Source of the DNA: Spirosoma endbachense
GTDB lineage: Bacteria > Bacteroidota > Bacteroidia > Cytophagales > Spirosomataceae
DNA length: 64,000 bases
NCBI RefSeq assembly: GCF_010233585.1
Contig: NZ_CP045997.1
Span: 9,522,461 to 9,586,460 of the forward strand
Reading direction: 5' to 3'
This document shows positions 8,817 to 16,809 of this stretch, in pieces (within the stretch, counting starts at the first letter, position 1; every line of letters begins with the position of its first letter). Under the pieces are notes generated by a model, which saw only the letters and a program-made list of their open reading frames with translations, did no database searches and was not told where the DNA came from. The translations under genes and the position numbers were made by a program.

Positions 8817-9770
8817 TCAGATACGTGCTTGACTGAAGAAGTTAATTTCAGATTCCCTTATCTTATTAAACAGGTCATTATCTTCCTTATGAAATGCACA
8901 AATATCACAATACATTAAACCTTTACGCCCTGTAAAAAAATAATTAATGTCTTCTAAAAGCCTTTTATCCTTCAAGTCAGCTGAAAGCATTAGCTCACCA
9001 TAATTTTCATAAATCAATATATTCTGATACCCATTTGTAGCAAGTGTATCAAAGATCGATATACCATCATCATTTTGTTGAGCTAAGAAAAAAGGGTCAT
9101 ATTCAAAAAAAACAACAGGTTTGGCAGCTTCTATGAAATCGATTGAACCTCTTAATATTTTATTATCAAAACCATCTGTATCAATTTTTAACATTTTTGA
9201 TAATTTAAATATCGGATTACCAGCCAATATAGAGGAAAGTTTTTTTATATGAATTGTATCCGCTTCTAATCCAGCTTGGCTTAAATGAGCCGTGCCACCC
9301 ACTTCTACAGATTTTGCTTTTAACTCCCCAGCGGTTTCCCCTACATATGTTTTAGATAGATACACATCTGCAAAGTTAGTAGCATTTTTATGAAGAATTG
9401 AAAAAAAGTAAGGATCTCCTTCAATACATAAGATAGGAAACGTTGCTTTACTACGCAAGAGAGCAACAGAGTCTCCTATATTTGCTCCAATATCGATAAA
9501 TTTCAAATCCGAATACTTTCGATTAACTTGCTCAGCAATTCGAGCTAAATTTGTCGAATAATAAGGTGATGATTTTATGATAAATGGCAATTCATGCGAA
9601 AAAGGTATATGTAATTTAAATTGGCCAACAAATGCCTCAACTAGAGGGTTCGTCTTTTTAATTTGATTAAATATAATGTTAATCAGTCGAACTTTCAATC
9701 GCCCCGACCATGTCTGAGTTTCCTGATTAAGTTTTCGATTATAGATTGCCTGAGCCGTTTTTAAATTCAT
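8817..9770 (-). CDS. FkbM family methyltransferase
   Basis: A 317-residue protein with the SAM-binding motif LKFIDIGANIGDSVALL near residues 93-109 and the FkbM signature SKMLKIDTDGFDNKILRG followed by KPVVFFEYDPFF. FkbM enzymes O-methylate sugars and other hydroxyls, so it probably caps or decorates a sugar of the repeat unit. The first ~85 residues are an extension before the Rossmann fold. It sits between a GT4 and another methyltransferase-like gene. Confidence 0.85.
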   Translation of the reverse strand: MNLKTAQAIYNRKLNQETQTWSGRLKVRLINIIFNQIKKTNPLVEAFVGQFKLHIPFSHELPFIIKSSPYYSTNLARIAEQVNRKYSDLKFIDIGANIGDSVALLRSKATFPILCIEGDPYFFSILHKNATNFADVYLSKTYVGETAGELKAKSVEVGGTAHLSQAGLEADTIHIKKLSSILAGNPIFKLSKMLKIDTDGFDNKILRGSIDFIEAAKPVVFFEYDPFFLAQQNDDGISIFDTLATNGYQNILIYENYGELMLSADLKDKRLLEDINYFFTGRKGLMYCDICAFHKEDNDLFNKIRESEINFFSQARI

Positions 9771-9822
9771 GTTGATCCGAAAAGCTTGCTTAAAATCAGC
9801 CTAATTAAATAAGGCGTTTATA

Positions 9823-10716
9823 CTAAATTGCTTCAATTAGACTAGTGCGTGTATTTACCACGGGTAAACCAGTAATTTCCTTTATCCTATTAACTTCACC
9901 AGCAAAAGTTAGTTTACCACTCTGGCTACGAGCTTGTCTGAATCGAGACTTTACAAAACCCTCTTCTGGAGACATGGGTTGGAATCCTTCTAGTAAGCTA
10001 TTTTTCAGAAAATAGGCATTATTACCGGCTTGATTACACCCAATAAGGGAATACCCTTTCTCATTTCCTAATTCACAAAGGGCCGACAAAGATGCACCAA
10101 AGTAAAGGCCTGAGTAATGTGCACTCATACAGCTAAAATCAGATTTATAAGGTATTGTAATAGCCCGTTCAGATCCAAATATACTATTGTACTCAACTAT
10201 TACGACATCAGCATCTACAACTGTAATTGCCTTCCAAACCCAATAATCATTACCGTCGATATCTATACTTAAAATTCCTACCTTTCCTGCAAATCCATTA
10301 TCTGCTAAAATCTGATTAATATTTTCGACCGTAATGAATGAATAAACAGCAGTCAAGTCATGACGCCAGTATATAGGATCATTCTTAATGTATGTAATGT
10401 TAGTTTGTGATCCGTCAATTACCAATCCCTGCCAATTATTATGCATTAGCAAAAAACGGGTGTTTGCTTCTTCATAGTTTTCAACGCCAAATTCTATGAA
10501 TTTATCATTAGAAAATGTTAGCTTATTAAGCAAAAATTGAATTATGCCATCATCACCAAACTGAGAAAATACTTTAAATTCAGCTTCTTGGAAAGATTTT
10601 AATGAACTGACATTCTTTGCAAGTACCGCACCAAGTAACAAGCGAGTTTCACTATTATCACTTTTGATACGACTTATCTCATAAAATAATTTCTTTATTT
10701 TCTTAATTAACGCCAT
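9823..10716 (-). CDS. Uncharacterised FkbM/SAM-methyltransferase-like protein
   Basis: A 297-residue soluble protein. Visible blocks are FSQFGDDGIIQFLLNKL, KFIEFGVENYEEANTRFLL, WQGLVIDGSQTNI and VGILSIDIDGNDYWVWKAI. The order, an acidic glycine-rich strand followed by S-I-D-I-D-G-N-D, parallels the FkbM methyltransferase layout (compare KIDTDGFD in the adjacent gene), but the classic GxGxxG SAM loop is replaced by EFGVEN. I know this as an unnamed family recurrent in polysaccharide loci. A sugar methyltransferase is a reasonable guess, not proven. It starts 8 bases after the end of the flippase gene. Confidence 0.6.
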   Translation of the reverse strand: MALIKKIKKLFYEISRIKSDNSETRLLLGAVLAKNVSSLKSFQEAEFKVFSQFGDDGIIQFLLNKLTFSNDKFIEFGVENYEEANTRFLLMHNNWQGLVIDGSQTNITYIKNDPIYWRHDLTAVYSFITVENINQILADNGFAGKVGILSIDIDGNDYWVWKAITVVDADVVIVEYNSIFGSERAITIPYKSDFSCMSAHYSGLYFGASLSALCELGNEKGYSLIGCNQAGNNAYFLKNSLLEGFQPMSPEEGFVKSRFRQARSQSGKLTFAGEVNRIKEITGLPVVNTRTSLIEAI

Positions 10717-10724
10717 AGCTTCAT

Positions 10725-12089
10725 TTAGTTAGCCCAGATACCATGAGCATTATTATTAATTAGTTTTTTAGACTGGATATATCCTATCAAGGCCGCAGGC
10801 AGTAAAGATATACAAGTAGACAATATAACTCCAGAGCTACCTAAATCTAATCCTTGACCTAAATAAATGGCTAGTGGAATATTTACCAGGCTGGCAAATA
10901 CTGAGCAAAAAAGTTGCAGATTGATTCGCCCTAATCCATTGGTCACCGTAACAGTGATATTATTCCAACAAATAATTACTACATTTAAGCCCATAATTAA
11001 ATTCAGTAAGATAGGTACCTTAACTCGATCTCCTACCCACATAATGCAAACCGGTTGTGCCACAATGATCATTATTATAACTAAAGCGAAAAAAAATAAC
11101 CACATTTTTTTCAAGTTAATATATGTTCGTTTCATCCATTCAGTATCATTTTTAACGGATGCCTCTGTAAATGCAGACCAGTAAGGCGCTATTAGAATAC
11201 TAAATATTGTATTGGCAGCATTAAAATATCTGAATGATACATTATAAGTTGCAACTTCGGAAGGGCCAAAAAGTTGAGTAATAATTAGGTTATCAGTATA
11301 AAAAAGTATAATAACCGCCATCTGAATAACAAAGAACTTATATCCTAGTGACAATAAGCTTTTTGCATATTTTACATTTGCTAACCGGAATGTAGGTTTG
11401 TATGCTTTTAGCCGTTTCCGATATAGAATAAAACCACTTACTAATAGTACCAAAATGGGGCTAAACGTAGTTACTATAGCCAGATATATCAGATCGCCTT
11501 TCGTAAAACACGTTAGTAAATATGTACCAATTAGTATTAAGGTATTGAATAAAAAATTAAATAAATTTACTACACCCGACTCTTGAAGTGCAAATAGCAC
11601 GTACGACAAAATATCAAGTACAAGCTTAATAGCAATGGCTATAGCCGTAATTAAGACTACATTTTGAAGTTGTTCGTTATCTATAGTTGTATTTAAAATT
11701 CGTTGCCAAGGTACGTACCGAAAAAGAAGTAGGAATATAACAATGAACGTTAATTGTAATACACCAAAGATAAAGTAAGCCGTGCTCACATAAGCTCGAG
11801 CCAATATCATCTCTCTCCTGGAGACCGCTTCTGAAAGTTTGTTACGCAGGCCATTTCCAATACCAATATCAAAAAAGGATATCATTGTAACAATTGAACT
11901 AATTGTCAACCAAGTCCCATATGTATCTTTACTTAGATAATCAATTGTCATTGGTACTAATAGCAATGAAATCAATACCCCCCCTCCCTTGACTCCCAGT
12001 CCTAAAACAGTATTAAATTGTGCTTTTCGGGTACGCGGGTGTCCATTTCGTATACGTTCACGAAGGTAATCAAGTGATATAGTTTTCAT
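10725..12089 (-). CDS. Polysaccharide flippase, Wzx-like (MATE/MVF superfamily)
   Basis: A 454-residue membrane protein with about twelve hydrophobic segments. The N-terminal GLGVKGGGVLISLLLVPMTI followed by YLSKDTYGTWLTISSIVTM is typical of Wzx/RfbX lipopolysaccharide flippases. It should move the undecaprenyl-linked repeat unit across the inner membrane for the Wzy-like polymerase at 4447. Its ATG overlaps the gmd stop codon in an ATGA, so the two are translationally coupled. Confidence 0.88.
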   Translation of the reverse strand: MKTISLDYLRERIRNGHPRTRKAQFNTVLGLGVKGGGVLISLLLVPMTIDYLSKDTYGTWLTISSIVTMISFFDIGIGNGLRNKLSEAVSRREMILARAYVSTAYFIFGVLQLTFIVIFLLLFRYVPWQRILNTTIDNEQLQNVVLITAIAIAIKLVLDILSYVLFALQESGVVNLFNFLFNTLILIGTYLLTCFTKGDLIYLAIVTTFSPILVLLVSGFILYRKRLKAYKPTFRLANVKYAKSLLSLGYKFFVIQMAVIILFYTDNLIITQLFGPSEVATYNVSFRYFNAANTIFSILIAPYWSAFTEASVKNDTEWMKRTYINLKKMWLFFFALVIIMIIVAQPVCIMWVGDRVKVPILLNLIMGLNVVIICWNNITVTVTNGLGRINLQLFCSVFASLVNIPLAIYLGQGLDLGSSGVILSTCISLLPAALIGYIQSKKLINNNAHGIWAN

Positions 12090-13084
12090 AGTTGCCTTGA
12101 TCTCTCCCCGCTTTCTGTCTCGCTCTGCATCTTATGTTCCACCATTAGCTGTGCAACATTCTCCATTCTATAGTTGGCCTTCCACCCTAACTGAAGCCAC
12201 GCTTTGGCTGGATTCGCATGACCTTCAGCAATATCAGTTGGGCGAAAAAATGATGAATCTATACGAACGTGTTCTTTCCATTCCAGACCAACGGTCCTGA
12301 ATACAACACTAATAAACTCACTGAGTTTATTAGTGTATCCTGTCGCAATAACATAATCACTAGGAAGGTTATGTTGAAGCATTTGCCACATAGCCTCTAC
12401 ATAATCTGGTGCCCATCCCCAATCACGAGCAATATCTATATTTCCAAGTGTCAGAATTTCACGACTACCTTTCGCAATACGACAAGCAGCTGCTACAATC
12501 TTTTGTGTAACAAATCGCTCAGGTCTTAGTGGCGATTCATGGTTAAATAAGATCCCAGTACTTGCAAATAATTGATAAGCCTCACGGTAATTTGCAACTT
12601 GCCAGAAAGCTGCTGCTTTTGCCACACCATAAGGACTACGTGGCCGAAATGGTGTAGTTTCATCGGCGGCTAAACTGCCTGTATCTCCAAAACATTCGCT
12701 GGAACCAGCGTTATAAAACTTTATTGGTAGATTACTAAATCTGATAGCTTCGAGCAAATTAAGCGTTCCAACACTAATACTTTCAAGTGTTTCAACAGGT
12801 TGCTCAAACGACAGACCTACGGAACTTTGCCCAGCCAAATTATATATCTCATCTGGCTTCACTTTCAACAATGTTTGGAGTACACTCCGGAAGTCGTTAA
12901 TACTAACGGATATCAATTGAATATCTTCTCGAATTCCTAATCGAACAAGATTATTAAAGGAGGCCATTTGAGCATCTCGAGAACCGCCAAAGACTTGATA
13001 GCCTTTATCTAGTAACAATTTAGCCAGATAAGCACCATCTTGGCCCGATATTCCACAGATTAAGGCTCTTTTCATGTAAATCAT
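12086..13084 (-). CDS. gmd: GDP-mannose 4,6-dehydratase
   Basis: A 332-residue extended short-chain dehydrogenase. The NAD(P)-binding loop GISGQDGAYL lies at residues 11-20, followed by YNLAGQSSVG (81-90), the catalytic SSE at 128-130 and YGVAK at 152-156 giving the Tyr/Lys pair. LFNHESPLRPERFVTQKI is the Gmd substrate segment. It converts GDP-mannose to GDP-4-keto-6-deoxymannose, precursor of GDP-fucose, GDP-rhamnose and GDP-perosamine. No partner reductase or epimerase is in the window. The start at 13084 overlaps the wzz-like stop (ATGA); an ATG four codons on (13075) is the alternative start. Confidence 0.93.
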   Translation of the reverse strand: MIYMKRALICGISGQDGAYLAKLLLDKGYQVFGGSRDAQMASFNNLVRLGIREDIQLISVSINDFRSVLQTLLKVKPDEIYNLAGQSSVGLSFEQPVETLESISVGTLNLLEAIRFSNLPIKFYNAGSSECFGDTGSLAADETTPFRPRSPYGVAKAAAFWQVANYREAYQLFASTGILFNHESPLRPERFVTQKIVAAACRIAKGSREILTLGNIDIARDWGWAPDYVEAMWQMLQHNLPSDYVIATGYTNKLSEFISVVFRTVGLEWKEHVRIDSSFFRPTDIAEGHANPAKAWLQLGWKANYRMENVAQLMVEHKMQSETESGERSRQL

Positions 13085-14175
13085 AGGGATTTAGTATTCA
13101 ATTGGATTCGTCGAATAAATGCCCCTATTATACTTACAATTCCTCCAACTATTCCGAAGCCTAGTATTATTAATGATCGCTTGGGAGCACTTTTACGTAA
13201 AGGTACAGTTGGCGGTTCCAAGATTTTAAAGACGGGCGTTTCGTCTTGTACTTTAATTTTAGCTTGCTCTAGTTGCTTAGACAATTCATTATAGACCGAT
13301 TGCTCAAGCAAAAAATCAGCCTGAAGCCTTTGTTCATCTATTTTAGCCGTATTCAGAAATACATTCCGATTACGATCTCTATAAGTTGATAAAATATATT
13401 CAGCTGTCTGATAACGGCTCTTTGCTTCATTAACTCTTTGTACCAGAAAAGTAACTTGTCTGCGAGCCTTTTCTGTCCGATAGGTAGTAATATAATTAGT
13501 TAAATACTCAAGTGATAAACGAGCTACTGTAGCTGCGACAACGGGATCTTGCACACTAGAGGTTAATGTTAATAGACCCGTTTTCTTGTCATACAACGCT
13601 GTTACAGTTTTCTGGATTACTTTAATTAATTCTTCCTGTTCCTTTGTGACTTGAATTGCTTGGCTGAAATTTCCTGGATCAAGTCTTTCGTCCTTGGTTA
13701 TTTCATCTTTTTTAGAAAACATGCCTGCAATTATTCCTATGAAACCACTAGCATTTATCTGATTTACAAATTTAGCTAATGACATTTTAGCCTGTAACTT
13801 TTGGGAATATACAGGTTGTTTTAACAGATATAATGCAAATGGAACGCTCTGTAATACATCTGGATAAACATCTGGACGAATTGCATCAACACCTCCTCCA
13901 GTAGCGCTATTGATATCAATACCAGCTAAACCAGCTAAAGATCCTAATCCACCTAATCCGCCACTTCTTGCCTGAATCTCTGGCATTACTGTAACTTGTG
14001 AAGTATAGATGTTGGATTTGCTGAAAGCGTACAATGCACCGACTGTAAAGCCAATTAGTGCACCTATTATTATTCGGCGTCTGCTATTTTTCAAAAAGCC
14101 TATAATATCGCTTAGCCGAATTTCTATTTCGTCATCATCAATGATTTCCTTTCTTTTAGTCTCTGTAACTGACAT
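13081..14175 (-). CDS. Wzz-type polysaccharide chain-length protein
   Basis: A 364-residue protein with the Wzz layout: a short cytosolic N-terminus, a first membrane segment at about residues 34-53 (IIIGALIGFTVGALYAFS), a periplasmic coiled region, and a C-terminal membrane helix (RSLIILGFGIVGGIVSIIGA) preceded by the Pro-rich ILEPPTVPLRKSAPKRS. No Walker kinase domain follows, so it is a co-polymerase without Wzc kinase activity. It should set chain length with the Wzy-like protein. A Gly-rich stretch (GGLGGLGSLAGLAGI) sits near residue 72. It overlaps gmd by four bases. Confidence 0.87.
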   Translation of the reverse strand: MSVTETKRKEIIDDDEIEIRLSDIIGFLKNSRRRIIIGALIGFTVGALYAFSKSNIYTSQVTVMPEIQARSGGLGGLGSLAGLAGIDINSATGGGVDAIRPDVYPDVLQSVPFALYLLKQPVYSQKLQAKMSLAKFVNQINASGFIGIIAGMFSKKDEITKDERLDPGNFSQAIQVTKEQEELIKVIQKTVTALYDKKTGLLTLTSSVQDPVVAATVARLSLEYLTNYITTYRTEKARRQVTFLVQRVNEAKSRYQTAEYILSTYRDRNRNVFLNTAKIDEQRLQADFLLEQSVYNELSKQLEQAKIKVQDETPVFKILEPPTVPLRKSAPKRSLIILGFGIVGGIVSIIGAFIRRIQLNTKSL

Positions 14176-14199
14176 GATTAATTGTGTAGAAGAAAGTAA

Positions 14200-16584
14200 T
14201 TAACGAAGAATGACATTGATAAGAGCAATTGAAACAGTAGCTAACAAGGAAAGAATCCCAATACGTTCTGCTGAGCTGAGTCGACCATTATCCAATGGCT
14301 TAAAGGGAACGATCACTGTTGAGCCGGGCTCAATAGTTGGTCTAGAAGCAAAAAACAAGAATTTATGTGTCCGGTCTTTACGTCCATTTGGATATACTAC
14401 ATATCCTTTACTTTTCCGGGCATTATCAGTATATCCCCCTGCCTCACTTATATAATCTTCAAATTTGTAATCAGCCTTAAAACTGACTGATGAAGGATTT
14501 AGTAAAGCGCCTTGAACGGAAACAATTTCTGATCGGCGGGGTATGAATAAGGTATCGCCATTTTGAAGCAGCAAGTTCTCTTCAGACCCAGGATCGTTAA
14601 GAATATTTCGCAAGTCATTTCCGACTACTTGTCCCATCCGTCGAAGTTGGGCACCAGCGATGTAGGCTTCGGGCTTTAAGCCGCCAACCCGTTTAATCAG
14701 ATCGCTAATGCGCTCCTCTCGGTTGTAGATAGCGTAATTACCGGGCTGCATCACTTCGCCATAGATCGTTACCTGTTTCTGCGCTTCATAATTAACCGAC
14801 GTTCGGACATAAACAATGTCGAAGGGTTGCAGTCGAAATTCGGGCGAGGTGCTTTCTATAGGAGTAATCTGCAAATTGCGATCAACTGAAAACCGGTATA
14901 TCTCCAGCATAGTAGTTCGAATACCCGCTGAGTCCTGCCGAATTCGTCGGGCGACTTCAACCAGATTTGGCTTGGCACCTTCCTGAAAACCACCCGCCTG
15001 GGCAATCAGATCGGCCACTGTCATATTATTCACAAAATCGACGGTATCAGGCTGATTAACAGCGCCTTCGATCGTTACATAATAGGGTTCCCGCAAATCC
15101 CGAATCGACAATACGGTCAGGCTGTCCTGACTTTGAAGTGGAATGTCGGCAATTTCTCCCCGCAAAAGCTTCCCCAAATCGAATGATAAATTCTCCCGAT
15201 CCATATCCGCTCGTTCCCGTATAATCGTGGCCCGGTTCGTGAAGGCATCCTTCCGTAGCCCTTCTCCCCGGCCAATCAATTGTTTCACTGTTTCCAGGCC
15301 CGGTTCAAGCGCATAATCGCCGGGGCGCATCACAGCTCCTGCCAGTTGAACCCGGTTTTCATAACGCTCAAGAATTTTTCCAACAAAATATTTATCACCC
15401 CGCTGCGGGATAAAACTAGCCAGCTGTTCTTCGGTAATTGTAACGATACGCCGTTCACGGGCCGTATTACGTCGAAGCGTGATCGACGCCTGATAGGCAT
15501 CGTCGGCAAAACCGCCCGCAAAGCCCAGGACTGTTTTTAGCGTTTCGCCGGGCAGTACTTCAAAAATAGCCGGTCTTCGTACCTGTCCTGTCAATTCAAC
15601 ATGCGTTTCGTAATCGGCGACCCGAATAACGTCCTGATCTTGTAGCCGTACATTGTCCCGTTGGTCGGCTCTCAGAATAAAATCATACAAGTCGACCGTA
15701 CGTATAACGCGATTACCCCGAATAATATTGATTTTTCGGAATGAGCCTGTTTCCGGATTAGGGCCTCCTGCCAGATAAAGGGCATTAAAAGCTGTTCCCA
15801 GCGATGAGATCGTATATGTACCCGGCCGAACGACCTCACCAACCAGTGTAACGCGAATACTACGAATATTGGTTAGCGTCACGTTGGCTGTTGTACCACT
15901 CCCCGATTGGCCAAGGCCTTGATAGCCTCCCTGCCTTAACCGGGCAATAATGCGTTGTTCTGCCTGTTCAATGGTGAGCCCCGCCACAAAGATGGCGGGT
16001 AGATTAGGCACCTTTACTGTGCCATCCGGCGTAACTTTCAACTGAAATTCACCAGTCGATGCTCCTGAAATATCAATTCTTATTTCATCATCCGGACCAA
16101 CCACATAGCTGCGAGGAGTAGCAATTCGCAGATTGGGTTCAAATGACAGTTTGGCATTTTCAAATAACGAGGCTCCAAATACCTGTAATTTTCGGCTTGT
16201 ATCCTTACGTACACCAGTGGTCACTGACGAATCAGTTCGCTGGGAAAGATCTGTCGGCAGTGTTCGTCCGGTTACAGTGCCCGTTTGCGTTTGAGGCTGT
16301 GATGTTCGCGTACGAAGGTCATTGATCCGCCTTCGCATTTTCGCTATATCATCCAGGGTATAGCCCTGCGACATAGCTGCCTGTTCGATCTGGGCTTCGC
16401 TTAAACCGCTGGCCTGTGCCCGCTTATAAAAATTCTGTACGTCTTCGTCACTGAGTTGATCAACACGCGAACGAGGAGCCTGGGCACTAGCCTGATACGT
16501 TCCTGTCAGTAGTAATAGTACTAAACCAATATAAAACGGTCCTATACGGTGGTTAAAACGTGACAATTTGTCGGTGGTACGCAT
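14200..16584 (-). CDS. Wza-like outer-membrane polysaccharide exporter with SLBB repeats
   Basis: Start chosen at the ATG at 16584 (794 residues), giving a signal peptide ending TYQASAQ; the longer frame begins with GTG at 16617. After a Gln/Thr-rich linker the Poly_export domain begins at YVVGPDDEIRIDISG and is followed by a series of SLBB units, recognisable as (V/L)xGxVxxPGxY...VxxLIxxAGG repeats, ending with a membrane-like segment ILSLLATVSIALINVIL. It forms the outer-membrane export channel for the polysaccharide. It is the first gene of the minus-strand operon. Most of the gene is GC-richer than the rest of the operon; the last ~120 codons are not. Confidence 0.9.
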   Translation of the reverse strand: MRTTDKLSRFNHRIGPFYIGLVLLLLTGTYQASAQAPRSRVDQLSDEDVQNFYKRAQASGLSEAQIEQAAMSQGYTLDDIAKMRRRINDLRTRTSQPQTQTGTVTGRTLPTDLSQRTDSSVTTGVRKDTSRKLQVFGASLFENAKLSFEPNLRIATPRSYVVGPDDEIRIDISGASTGEFQLKVTPDGTVKVPNLPAIFVAGLTIEQAEQRIIARLRQGGYQGLGQSGSGTTANVTLTNIRSIRVTLVGEVVRPGTYTISSLGTAFNALYLAGGPNPETGSFRKINIIRGNRVIRTVDLYDFILRADQRDNVRLQDQDVIRVADYETHVELTGQVRRPAIFEVLPGETLKTVLGFAGGFADDAYQASITLRRNTARERRIVTITEEQLASFIPQRGDKYFVGKILERYENRVQLAGAVMRPGDYALEPGLETVKQLIGRGEGLRKDAFTNRATIIRERADMDRENLSFDLGKLLRGEIADIPLQSQDSLTVLSIRDLREPYYVTIEGAVNQPDTVDFVNNMTVADLIAQAGGFQEGAKPNLVEVARRIRQDSAGIRTTMLEIYRFSVDRNLQITPIESTSPEFRLQPFDIVYVRTSVNYEAQKQVTIYGEVMQPGNYAIYNREERISDLIKRVGGLKPEAYIAGAQLRRMGQVVGNDLRNILNDPGSEENLLLQNGDTLFIPRRSEIVSVQGALLNPSSVSFKADYKFEDYISEAGGYTDNARKSKGYVVYPNGRKDRTHKFLFFASRPTIEPGSTVIVPFKPLDNGRLSSAERIGILSLLATVSIALINVILR

Positions 16585-16686
16585 GAACAGTGGCTGTTGG
16601 GCCAATATTTGATTCACAAAAGTAATAGATTCCTTTTAAAACATCATTCCCATACAATAAGGTGTATCTGACAATGTAACACTTAC

Positions 16687-16717
16687 CTTGTAGTCCCATT
16701 GTAATGCACTAAATTTG
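16687..16717 (+). promoter_or_regulatory. Candidate Bacteroidota-type promoter for secA
   Basis: TAAATTTG at 16710-16717 matches the Bacteroidota -7 box TAnnTTTG, with CTTG at 16687-16690 spaced 19 bases upstream as a -33 element. It would give a leader of about 85 bases to the secA ATG. Seen by eye only. Confidence 0.4.
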
Positions 16718-16809
16718 TGGAAAAATGGTGATCGGTGGTTAACAGCCAGCAGTGTCTATCTTACTGTCTGTTAACTATTGAACTATAGCCGATACTTATT
16801 TCTGAAAAT

